This document shows, piece by piece, positions 48,966 to 60,019 of a stretch of 64,000 nt of DNA (position 1 is its first letter; every line of letters starts with the position of its first letter). The notes under the pieces were generated by a model. That model made no database searches and had not been told where the DNA came from. It worked only from the letters and a program-made list of their open reading frames with translations. The position numbers were made by a program, and so were the translations under genes. Source of the stretch: Cladobotryum mycophilum. Its lineage: Eukaryota > Ascomycota > Sordariomycetes > Hypocreales > Hypocreaceae. The stretch covers positions 6,138,001 to 6,202,000 of the forward strand of contig CM071589.1 of assembly GCA_036429605.1 (NCBI GenBank). Reading direction: 5' to 3'.

Positions 48966-50499
48966 ATGTGGTTTACTCTACGAGAGGCCCTCGTCTACCT
49001 CTTGGCCTCTACGTCTTTGGTCGAGCGTTTCCCATCGATAAAAAGCCTTGGGATCCTACAAACTACTCCCCAATCCACTGCGCATGCCGTTCAACAGCAT
49101 GTTCCTCAACACATCCCTCAATTCATTCTTGACAGTTGGGACAGCTGGATCAACAATAACCGTGATGTTTTGGACAAGATGGACGCAAAAGAAGCTCTCT
49201 GCAACGTGGACTCACCGCTTCGGAGTTTCTTGCCTGATATTCCGCATGACCTATTCCATTACATCGAGATAAGCAACGATTATCAATGGCGCAATCGGCT
49301 TGGGTGGGACAATGCGTTAGCCAGGCTGAGCGAGATCAGAGACTGTCCCGCGGCATTGAACAGCTGTCACACAATCACAATCGAGATATACCGTAAAGCG
49401 GGCGAAAGCTACGATAAAGGCTGGGAGCCAGAGCTACCCCCCAAAATTTAACACATACGTTTGTAGATGTTCTACAATCAATGACAAACCTGTCGACTGT
49501 CGAATGGATACGGCCCTGTCACCAGAACCCAGCAGTTGCCACCTTCATGGAGGCATTTGCTGAACAGGAAATGACACTGCCAAAAGTTACGACCATGAAG
49601 GTGGCCCCTGGTACACAGTCTCTGGTGCAGCATGCCCCCAACCTTGAGATCATTGGGGAAGCTGAGGAGTATGTGTGGATCAGTAGGCCCGAGCCGCCAG
49701 GCAAGCCCAACTATCACCTCGAGCTCATCAACGGCGCAGCCAAGGCGAAGAATCTCAAGGAGTTTACCCTAGGGTTCGCATGGGATGAGGAACATTTGGA
49801 AGCGCTCGTCACCGCCATGCCCCAACTTGAGACGTTGCATCTTGAAGGGTCGATCAAGCTTGCCGATCCAGTCCAGTATGGGAGATTTAATGCTGGCGGC
49901 GGATTGAAGGTACGCATCAATTTGTTATTCCCTCCTCTGTTAATCGGTAGCACTAACTTGCCAATCATTAGACTCTTGCTGCCATTCTGGCCAAGCTACC
50001 GAAACTGACTGAGCTGCATCTTCCGTGCGCCAGTGGTCTCAGCATTGGCTTTGACATCGGCATTGGATCATGGCATTATTACGATGGTTTGGATGCCGCT
50101 AAAAGGCAAAGGGAATTGGAGAGAGAGAGTATGTGGGGCACAACCACGGCAGGGAAGATAATAGCGGACGGGCTCCCAAACTTGCAACGATTGAGTATCG
50201 GGTCGATAGACGTTGACCCCCGAAGTGCCGACGAGGATGGGCGACTGGCTTGGCCATGGAGAGGCAGGGTCAAGGAGTATCTCTTAGAAACAACGGATTG
50301 GTATATCAAACATCTTGAGCGTACGGAGGGTTTTGAGTGGAAGGAGGATTCGGATGAGCCGGTGCTCTGGTCTAGCGAGATGGATGAGATCATGCTCGAT
50401 GAGGACTGGGTGCCCTGGGCTCTTGGCTACGAAGCAATGGACGAGAACCGGCAGAGTAGACAACACGGCGATGATTATCGTGAGTATTGGGCTTTGTAG
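48966..50499 (+). CDS. Leu-rich hypothetical protein (F-box/LRR-like), one frame break
   Basis: A predicted protein of about 490 aa of a fungal-specific type I do not recognise by name. Exon 1 runs from 48966 to 49909. A GTACGC...ATTAG intron with an ACTAAC branch point follows, and exon 2 is 49972-50499. Near 49437-49449, where runs C6, A4 and T3 adjoin, the frame drops back one base while protein-like sequence continues (..WEPELPPK before, FVDVLQSMTNLSTVEWIRP after). Leucine-rich segments appear in the middle (LEALVTAMPQLETLHLEG, LAAILAKLPKLTELHLP, LPNLQRLSIGS), suggesting an LRR fold as in fungal F-box-associated proteins. No F-box can be seen at the N-terminus. The C-terminus is acidic. 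Confidence 0.6.
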
Positions 50500-51608
50500 T
50501 CTTAGTAAGACGACCTGGACGGATGGGCTATTGGAGCCCGATCTGGCCCATCACTCTCCCCAAACGGTCTTATGGAGAAAGGTTGGAAGAATGGTTCTTA
50601 GTTCCTAGTACGAGAAGAAATGTTCGTTATGTCAAAATGATACGCGATGGCATTGAACAGGGTATGATATCTGTTCCAGTAGCCCAGCCCATTGTTCTCG
50701 CTGCGAATATGGCGAGCCACAAAGATCAACATAACCACGATGTTCATGACCCTGTGGGTAAGACAAGGTCGCGCAGGCACACTGGAATCTCAATACTGTT
50801 GCAGATTATAGAAGGGACAAGATTTTTCGCATGCCTCTCTGATCCAAACTACAAGCAAGTCGCAAGCGTTTCCCCCATGATGCCATTTCCCCACCACTTT
50901 CGTATTTTAACATCTAGATGTGACGCTGAAATCTCCGATTTGAGGACGTGTCCTCGGTAGATTCCCTGCCTGAGAGGCGATGCGAGACTAATGCGGGTGG
51001 ACGGCCTTCGGCTGCTCACTAACTATGCTTGATGTGGGCCAGGATACCGTATACTCGGTAGCTGATGAGATGACGGAACTCCCCAGCTCAATTATCAGAG
51101 AACCTTGAAATGAGGGCGGCAAGTATTTGGATACAAGTACCAGTAGCATGGGATCAGTAGTGATATTAAAGAAAAGATGATGATCTGGAATCTCATCCAG
51201 CAAACGAAGGGATATGTGCGCTCCTCAGCAGTTGGTGGCTTGAGATCTGCCTGCTTATATCTCGATTAGCACCTCATCCATGCTCTTTAAGGACTCGCCT
51301 GGAATAGCGCCTCGATCTGCTTCACTAGTTTAGACATGGCCGGTTTTTCTTTTTCTTTTTCGGTGCGCGGTATTTATACCTCGAGGCTTAACATGCCATT
51401 CCATTTTTACTTGCCTCTCAACTTCATGTCTTGCATGTATGGGAGCTTCAATCCCTATGTGCATGGAAGTGACGAGCTCGACGTTTTAGCCAAGTAGGAC
51501 TACAGTAGCGACAGTTATGCAACTACATGAGCAGTAGTTGATGACATTCAAGTTACTTATTTCTTATTCCTCTTTCGGATCAAGGCTGTTCCCAAAATTC
51601 ACAAGAAG
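50500..51608. other. Intergenic region upstream of the cytochrome P450
   Basis: A 157-codon open frame at 50487-50960 has no ATG-supported start or conserved features. No gene is supported. Confidence 0.45.
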
Positions 51609-53360
51609 ATGCCAGAGTTTGCCACCAAAATGAGCGTGGGGGATGTCTCGGCCGTTGCTGTCAAGTACGCCATTCTGCCACTCATCGCCTATGTAAGTCA
51701 ACGTAGGGCTACCCGCTGACATGTGGCGGGCTGTATTAGAATCACCTTTACTGATTCAATGTCTCCAGCATTTGGTAATCTGGGTCTACCGATTCTTCCT
51801 TCACCCACTGAGAAAATATCCTGGCCCACGGTTGTCTTGGTTCTCGGATGCCTATGGCGGCTGGTTCGCCTATAAAAAGGACCTCCACCTCCAGACACAT
51901 CGGGATCATCTAAAATATGGCAAGCTCAAGACTCTATCAAGTTTCTAATCGTTGCGTTCTAATGTGATATAGGTTCGGTAATAAGACAAGGTCCAAATAA
52001 GCTCATCTTCAATTCTACTACCGCTTACCAAGGTATAATTCTTCATGGTTGTCCAACCACATCCAAGTCATGGCTATACTGAAGATTGAGTGCAGAAATT
52101 TACCTGAAAGAAAGCATCTCCAAATCACAGTCATATGCTGCAGGCAATGCTGATCCATCTACTGGCAATGCGTTCAACACAATCGACAAGCGTGTGCATC
52201 GCGTCAAGCGCCGTCTCGTCGGTCAGTTGACGACGGAACGTTCTATGCGTGTTTTCGAATCCCAAATGATCGAGCAGATAGATGTATTTCTCGGACAGAT
52301 CCTGGCGACGTCGCAAACCAATCCAAATGCTGCCATCGACATGTCGCAGCGGTGCAGATGGCTCGGCCTCGATATCGTGGGGCACCTTGGCTTCGGCTAC
52401 GATCTCAAGCTGCAAACTGATCCATTGAATCGCTTCCTTGTTCATGCCATGGAAATAGCTAGCTGGAGACTCAACATCTATATGCAGTATCCTTTCCTGC
52501 GACAGCTGAAATTCGAGGCATTGTTCTGGTTGCTTGCTGTTCTCCAAGGGAAGAGCTTCTTCCAGCTGTTACGAAAAATGATCGATGCCAGAGCCGCTCA
52601 AGACAAGCATGCCAAACATGACCTTTACTCGGTGATGGTGGATGCGGTAGATGCGCCTGAAGGTGATAGGATCACCATGAGGGAAATTTGGATCGAAGCC
52701 ATTCTATTTATCCCAGCAGGTGGAGACACTTCCTCAACGGCTATGAGCAGTACATTCTTCTATCTCGCGCGTAACCCGCATTGCATGAAGAAACTTGCGG
52801 AGGAAATTCGGTCAGCCTTTGCGTCTGGCAAGGATATACGGGTAGGCCCAGAATTGACTGGCTGTCGATATTTGCGTGCTTGCATTGATGAAGCTTTGCG
52901 CATGTCGCCCCCTGTCCCTGGCACTCTCTGGCGCGAGAGATCACCCGGTTATGAGAACCAGCCGTGGATTATTGACGGCCACGTTATTCCTCGTGGCACA
53001 AAGGTCGGCGTGAGTGCATACTGTTTGCATCACAATGACAAATACTTCCCCGACCCTTTCACCTACAAGCCGGAGCGCTTCTTGGAGATTGAAGAGGGGT
53101 CTGCGGAGAGTAAGGCAGCCAAAGCGGCATTCGTACCCTTTTCCATTGGATCACGATCGTGCGCGGGCAAGGCAATGGCTTACCAAGAAACGACTCTTAC
53201 CTTGGCAAAGACAATTTGGTACTTTGACTTTGATATGGCAAACGAACATGCGTTGGATGAGGTCGAGTTTCGACTCCAAGATGTACTTACGTCGCATCAT
53301 AATGGGCCCTTTTTGAAGTTTCGTCCACGAGGGGAGCTCTGGAAGGAATTGCAGGACTAA
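51609..53360 (+). CDS. Cytochrome P450 monooxygenase (benzoate hydroxylase/isotrichodermin-type class)
   Basis: The product is a 519-aa microsomal P450. Four exons: 51609-51692, 51769-51919, 51973-52032 and 52096-53360. The second intron starts with GC rather than GT (GCAAGC at 51920) and ends ATAG; this is the only choice that joins KYG to SVIRQGPNKL, the conserved beta-1 region. A short N-terminal hydrophobic segment (KYAILPLIAY) is the membrane anchor. The proline-rich hinge is HPLRKYPGPRL. The I-helix oxygen-binding motif is AGGDTSS (about residue 305), ExxR is EALR (363), PERF is at 423 and the heme loop is FSIGSRSCAGKAMA with the axial Cys near 453. All key residues are present. Substrate is unknown; the class guess is weak. 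No polyketide, peptide or terpene synthase lies in the window. Confidence 0.92.
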
Positions 53361-53646
53361 GCAGCGCATGGCTCCGAAAACGCGATGATTTCTATAGATG
53401 TATATGATGTATGTCTATAGAACAACAACTGCTTCACTGACTAGACAAGTAGAAAGCAACATTTCAGATACAGTCTTCTCATTCCGCGCTTCCAAGGTGT
53501 ATTCTAATCGACTCTCTACTTACATAGCTACATATCCAAGAGCTAGAAATAACCGGTTTACCATCAAGCAAGCAGTGGAATACCAAAGTGGTTATAGCTA
53601 ACATGTGAATCTATTCAAATGACTGGATGAAACTTGACAACAACGC

Positions 53647-56600
53647 CTATACCCTGCCTACCGGGCATCTTATGTGCACTCCCCTACCATTATCATCAAC
53701 AGATGCCGCATTTTCGTTTCCCGCGCTTCTTCTTCTTGCCGACGGCCTTTCCCCAACCCCTTTAGGAAGAGCTGGAGAATCAGCATCTTCAATATCCTGG
53801 GTATCACGGGCATTGAGAAGCTCAGCTATCTCAACGTGACCGCTTCCAGCGGCCGCTTCGACCGGTGTCATCCCATCCTGGTCTGCAACGCTCATGTCAG
53901 CGCCATGTTGGAGCAGAAGTTTGACCACTTCTATATGGCCATTTTGACAAGCTATGTGCAGCGGCGTGTGTTTGGTCGTGAGGGTTATCATGATGCCGGC
54001 GCCTTTATTGATCAATAGCCTCGCTACCTCGGTGTAGCCGCCATGACATGCTGCCAATAACGGTGTCCATCCCTCATCATACTGCATGTTGAGGTCCGCC
54101 CCCTGCTCAATCAGAAGATTTGCCACATCCGCATGGCCCTGCAGGCATGCTGCATGGATTGGTGCTCTCCCGATTTCATCGGTGATTGTAATGTCAGCGC
54201 CACCGTCATTGATCAAAAGCCTGGCTATCTCAAAGTGGCCGTTAAAACATGCCGAAAAGAGAGGTGTCATAGGCTTGACTGGTGTGTTGACGTTCACGCC
54301 CCTTCTAATTAAAAAGCGAGCTGTATAGACGTGGCCGTCAGCACATGCAGTAGAGAGCGGTGTTTCCCCATCGACATCGGGCTGCTCTGCATCAGCGCCA
54401 TGCTCTATCAAGAGTTTAACGACCTTAGTGTATCCGCATTTAGAAGCCGCAACAACAGGACTCCGGCCATCATTATTTCGCCTGGAAACATCAGCACCGT
54501 TCAGAATGAGATACTTGGCTACGGTTGTATGGCCATTCGAAGCTGCTGAATGTAATAGCGAGAAGCCATCGTTGTCAGCTGTATTGATATCCAACCCTCT
54601 CTTGAGTAATAGCTTTGTCGGCTTGATATGGCCAAAACGACATGCTGCAAGAAGGGGTGTATGTCCCCCTTATCTGGTACGGTAACATCAGCCCCCGATT
54701 TGATCAAGAGCCGAAGCACATCAATTTGGCCATTGCAGGATGCTGCATAAGCTGGCGTTTGCCCGGAATGGTTAGGCGTCATATCCGCTCCATTATCAAG
54801 GAGTAGCTTGACGATCTCAAGATTCCCCTTGCAAGATGCCGCAAAAAGTGGCGTCTGCCCCTCATGATTCGGGATTGCGACATCGGCAAAGTTCTCAACC
54901 AGGAGCTTAGCCAACTTAGTATCACCTTCACAACTTGCTATGAAAAGTGATGTCTGCCTGTAAGAATCTCGTGTATCGATATCCACACCATGCTTGATAA
55001 GAACATTAACCACATCAGCATGGTGGTTGATGCTTGCTAATACGAGTGGCGTGTTCCCATCCCCGTTGCCTACCATGATATCAGAGCCATTCTCGATCAA
55101 AAGATCAACGATTTTAGCATGACCATTCGCAGATGCTATATGGATAGGTAGCCAGCCTATCTTACTTTTAATAAGGATGTCAGCGCCCTGTGAAAGGAGC
55201 AGTCGGAGCACCTCGAGCTGGCCATTGCAGGCTGCCGTATATGCCATAGTCACCCCATCAATGTTCAGGGCATCAACCTTAGCACCCTCTTCCACCAGTA
55301 GTTTTACCAGTTCAAGATGGCCATTCGAACATGCTGCGAATAGTGGTGTTTGCTCTTTGCGATCGGTCACCATGATATCAGCGCCCCTCTTGAGCAGTAA
55401 CTTGACCACCTCGATATGGCCATTGCAGCATGCCGCATAAAGGGGTGTTTGAAGGTACTGATTGGAGTCTGTAAGACTTGCACCACTATCTAATAGTAGT
55501 GCTACAACATCAAGGTGACCATTGCTAGATGCTTTCAAAAGCGATGAATTCTCATCCTTTGTAGATGCCATAACATTCGCACCATTCTTTATCAACAGCT
55601 CCACCATGCCAGTATAGCCCATGGCTGATGCTACAAGGATAGCGACAAAACCGTCCGAACGTGCGGTAGAAACATCAGCGCCTTTTTCAATAAGCATCTG
55701 AGCGATTTCAATGGACCCTTGAGAGACTGCCGCGTAAAGTGGCGTGTTCCCCATTTTATCAGGGGTCACGATGTCGGCGCCCTCCTTAACTAGGAGTCTG
55801 GCCACCTCGACGTGACCATTAACACATGCTGCAATGAGCGGTGTTATTCCCCCATCCTCGGGTGTCGTTATATCGGCGCCGTTCTTAATTAGCAGCCTGA
55901 TCACCTCAACATGACCATTGCAACATGCCGCATAAAGCGGCGTTTGTCCATTGTCTGCGGTCATCATATCGTTGGCGCCATGCTTGAGAAGCAGTTTGAC
56001 AATATCAATAAAGCCATTACAGCTTGCTGCAAAGAGCGGCGTTTGTCCGGAACCATCCCGCAGGGTAAGATCCGCACCACGCTGGATGAGCAACTTTACA
56101 ATATCGATTTTGCCCTCGCAACATGCCGCAAACATGATTGATTGTTTTTTAACGATGGTCACGGCGTTGATATCCCTCTCCTGCTCGATGAGTAGTCTAG
56201 TCAAATGAACAGAGCCGTTCTTTAACGCTACAAATACCGGTGGTGTTGTGAAATAAGTTGACATTTGGTAATGAGCGCCCTTTCCGATGAGAAGCCTAAC
56301 CGCCTTGATGTGGCCATTATAGCTTGCTTTAAAGATTGCACCAACATTTTGTTTGTCCTTTTGATGAACTTTTGCACCTTTTTGAATCAGTCGTCTCATG
56401 GTGTCGAGATGGCCATTAATACTTGCTGCAAGAAACGGGGATATGCCATTGTGATCCCGCATCGTGATATCAGCACCGTTATCGATCAGGAGCTGAACCA
56501 ACCCCAAATGGCCATTCGAAGCCGCGTGATATACTGCGGTTCGACCCTGGCCATCTCTGATTCCGACTTTGGCGCCATATTCAAGAAGGTCGCGAACGAG

Positions 56601-58596
56601 AGCCTCGTACCCCTTCGAGCAGGCAACCCCCAGGACCGTATGACTACTCGAGTTGCGATTCACTTGCACTCTGCCCTCCTTGATCATCGCAGTGGCCAAG
56701 GAGACAAAGCCAAGTTCTATTACATAACACAAGCACTGGCCGGCTCGCTTTTAGTATCCCCCCACCCGTCATGAGTTGAATCGAACCATCTCCTCCACAT
56801 GATCCACGAGGGATTACTCTCATCGAAGAACTTCTTCTTCATGTCCATCAAACTGGTCTGTTGAGCCGCCCCAGCTTCCGCATGTTTATGCCAGAAGCGC
56901 GCTGCATAGTTGGTAAAGGAGCCCAAGCGCTGCGCCTCATCACTAGCGGAGTCCTTCCAAACCTGCGAAAAGTTCATGTACGTTATACACAGCTTGGCTA
57001 GAATAGTGTGCTCGGCTGCAATCATCAATTTGTTGTTCCCTCGAATCGTATCTTGGTATGGTATATGGTCAAGCAAGAACTCTTTGACGGAGAAGTGTAT
57101 GAGGTGTATTGTCCATTCCCCGACCAGGGATTCCGGGCTTTGCATTCGGGTCTCCAAAAGCGAATTGCAAAGATCCAATATTCTGTGTTTGACATATTTG
57201 TTGTCCCACTGGTCGGGCAACTCGCGCACTGGGAAATCTTCATACTCATCGCTCACGAGTACCGCCTCTGATATCTCGCGAACTGTCAGAGGGCGGAGAG
57301 AAAAGGCAGCCAGTCGTAGCAGTGAAATTGCCCGGGCCCTATCATTCCCCGGGAGCTTATCTATTCTCGCCCAGTTTCGGGCATAAAGACCCGAAAGTTC
57401 AAGAGGCGTCCCTTCAACAGCGTCCTGGAGCTGCATCCGGTTCAACCCCCGCTCAGAGAGTCCTCTTGCAGCCTCAACCAAAGAAACTGGCCCTTGCTAC
57501 GATCGCTCATCTTTTTAGCCATGTCAACTTGAATAGATCTTGCTTCATCGGACAGCTTCTCCGCAACGATATGCTTCGATAACGCATCTATGTCTGAGCG
57601 AACGTCTTTTTCGCACACCTCATATTGGAAGAACTTTGCATTGTTGGCCTTCATCAAGGCCCGGTAGATATGAGATTCCTTTCGACTCATCACAAGGATC
57701 CTGGCATTTGTACCATGCACCGCCTCGTTGACCTCTCCAAGAAAGTCAGTCACGGATAAGCAAGAGCCTCCTGGGGCGCATTCGTCGAGACCATCAACGA
57801 CTAATGTGCAATTCGATACCAACTTGATGGCTTCTCGGAACAATTCGATGATGACGGTTTGTGAAGCTCCCACGCCTTGCCCCCATTTTTTGTGAACGAT
57901 ATCGAGTACCGATTCATTGACCAAAGCGATATGGTATATCCACGACCGCATAGCTACAGTGGGGTCTTTATGACTTTCGAGCTCAGACGAGAAGAAGTAG
58001 TAAGCGACAGTTTCTTGTTGTTCAGTCTTGATATGCTCAATCACTCGAGCGCAAAGAACTGTTTTCCCAAAGCCGGGGGGTCCGTGAATCCACAACAACC
58101 TCGGAGATGAGGGCGATTCCGACCGCCAGCTAGTAAACTCCGGACGGTCAAGAATCCAATTGCAAGTGCTATTTAGTCTTTTGCGAATGGAATCATCGTA
58201 GCGCTCGTCAGCTATATGATGACCCAGGAGCCAGACACGAAGCTTTTGAAGGATTTCAGCTATGAGGTACGTATTAGAGTCAACATCAACAATACTCTAC
58301 AAGGCAAGGATCCTACCTCGAGATTCCTCCTCCCTTCCCATGAATTGCACTTCTCCATTGAAGGTAGAACCAGCGATCAATGTGCCTCCCGTAACGACAT
58401 TCTGGGTACCCCCATGATTGTTGAACTGAGACCCAGCACCCCAATTATTGGCAGACCAGCCTTGAACAAAGGATTTTTGTATTCGATTGGAGTGTAATCC
58501 TTGGCCCTGTCCAGTGGCGTCATGATCTGCTCCTACTTGCCCAGCTTCTCGGTTAATCGCATGAGCCTTAAGGACCAGTTCTGCAAATCTCGTCAT
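53647..58596 (-). CDS. NLR: sigma-motif + NACHT NTPase + ankyrin repeats (three frame breaks)
   Basis: A STAND-type intracellular sensor of about 1,631 residues. Exon 1 (58317-58596) encodes 93 residues including a sigma-type amyloid motif (residues 53-85, 58342-58440; GSQFNNHGGTQN...STFNGEVQF). A 57-bp GTAGGA...ATAG intron follows. Exon 2 (53647-58259) carries NACHT: Walker A HGPPGFGKTVL, Walker B TLVVDGLDECA, sensor RILVMSRKE, SKGQFLWLRLQ, a winged-helix-like LLRLAAFSLRPLTVREI and HFSVKEFLLDHI. Then come about 29 ankyrin repeats of 33 residues (99 bp period). The frame drops one base at 57446-57450 (C5 on +), about 56731-56732 and 54665-54669 (C5 on +), with family sequence continuing each time. 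A ligand sensed by the ankyrin array would trigger oligomerisation and amyloid templating of effectors with the same motif; such genes lie beside it. Function is inferred from the Nectria and Podospora systems. Confidence 0.85.
58342..58440 (-). other. Sigma-type amyloid signalling motif of the NLR (N-terminal)
   Basis: Residues 53-85 of the NLR read GAGSQFNNHGGTQN, a short variable spacer, then GSTFNGEVQF. The pattern is a G/N/Q/F-rich pseudo-repeat just upstream of NACHT, the expected position for a templating motif. The central GNGxQF-type unit is degenerate here (GGTLIAG), unlike the two effector copies. Confidence 0.75.
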
Positions 58597-60019
58597 TGGC
58601 AGAATTGATGACAGAAGTAGATCAATTATCTCTGCCAGAGGCTGGTTTCCTAGTCCGGATGATGTTGATATCTTCAGCAGCCTTTTAGATTAAGAAGACA
58701 CAAGATGCGAGACCGTGGTAGATAAAGTCTAGGGTTAGAACAAAGCAAGGCAAGCAAGCAAACAGCAATTGAGGGTTCTCTGGACTGATATCGGAAATCC
58801 CGGTGCTTTTTGAAGTAAAAAGAGTCACAACACTCTGTGCCGCTGAGGTCTCGTTGGAGCCTAATCATGCCCAGCCTTTCTGGCGATGGAGGCTTCAGAA
58901 GCTGTCGAGCCAACCATCTACACCGAAACCCCACAAGGCGACCATCAGCAATGAGTATACACTCAAATCATGTCATTTTATATAATTTGCCTCTTCACGA
59001 GATGTCGTATTTCTCCACCGCCAATATCATTGCTGCGTATCAACTCATGTTGGTTGTGGAGGGATGTATCAGGCATTAATGTAGCAATACTCTACAGACT
59101 ACATCGCCAAGTCAGCCAGATGAGCAATAGGCATTGTGTTATGCACAAGCTAAAGTCTATGCGATCAAGTCTTTGTGCGAGCCGTGTGCGAGCCGTGTAC
59201 AAGACGTGTGTGAGACGTGCGCGACCTATATTTACTCGATTAGTCCGCGCACCAGTTGCCAGATGTCACTGTTCCGATACTTCCGGGTAGGGCATATTGG
59301 CTGAGATTTGTCTTCCTCACCCCCTTCTTTATTCAACAGTGCTCGGACCTAGTGGTCAAGATTTCTGTAACCCAAGATCTGATGATACACATCATCAGCT
59401 CTGAGTGCTCTAGGGAGCTCGGCGAATGGCCATAACCAACAACCATCAGATCGCTGCTATAACTATACTTGATTTGACCAGCGGAGGTTGCATGATAAAA
59501 GATAAACGGTCCTCCTTTAATCTACACCTCTGCTATGGGCCTGTTAATGCGACCAATATTATACAGGTCGCCGGTAGGTAGACTGTTGTGGCCAACAAGA
59601 GTTGCTGTTGGCTAACAATTGAAGCTGGCAACAACTGCAACCAAGGGGGGAATGACAGCCCAGGAGATTTGAGCGTGGAGGATAGAGAACAGGCCGCGTT
59701 TTTAGTCCAAGGTGCACGTCCAGGGTATCTTATTACTTGGGACTTCAGGTTGGTTGTATAGAAAATCATAGCAGTCACCATTAAACATAAATTCAGGACC
59801 CTCATAATAAGCCCAAGTAAGGGCAATCATTACTTTTCTACTACATATGGGATTGTTTGGTGATATTGAACCTGCCTTGCAGTGGGTCTTGATGCCCAAT
59901 TCTGCCGTTTATTAGCCCCAAATTCGACTTAACCTCAGCATCGTAATACTGCGCCTTGAACATGGGCCAATTACTGTTCCCTACTACTATCCAAGTATTG
60001 CATCAAGCTCATCACAAAC
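58597..60019. other. Divergent region between the NLR and effector gene
   Basis: This 1.4-kb stretch holds the two promoters. A tandem GTGCGAGCCGT-like repeat is at about 59173-59223. Two overlapping minus-strand frames at 59533-59826 and 59702-59899 encode hydrophobic or Cys-containing peptides but cannot be supported as genes. Confidence 0.5.
59173..59223. repeat. Tandem 10-11 bp GTGYGAGCCGT repeat
   Basis: About four to five imperfect copies of a GTGTGCGAGCC/GTGTGAGACGT-type unit are visible in the NLR-effector intergenic region. Confidence 0.7.

Noticed and set aside
50487..50960. 157-codon plus-strand frame after the Leu-rich gene
   Set aside because: It has no ATG at its start, no conserved motif, and overlaps the end of the preceding gene.
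55177..56774. Plus-strand frames within the ankyrin array
   Set aside because: They mirror the 99-bp repeat on the opposite strand; the ankyrin sequence on the minus strand explains them fully.
53647..58596. NLR as several separate ankyrin and NACHT genes
   Set aside because: The ankyrin periodicity and NACHT sequence continue without a gap across each break, so one gene with three single-base losses is simpler.
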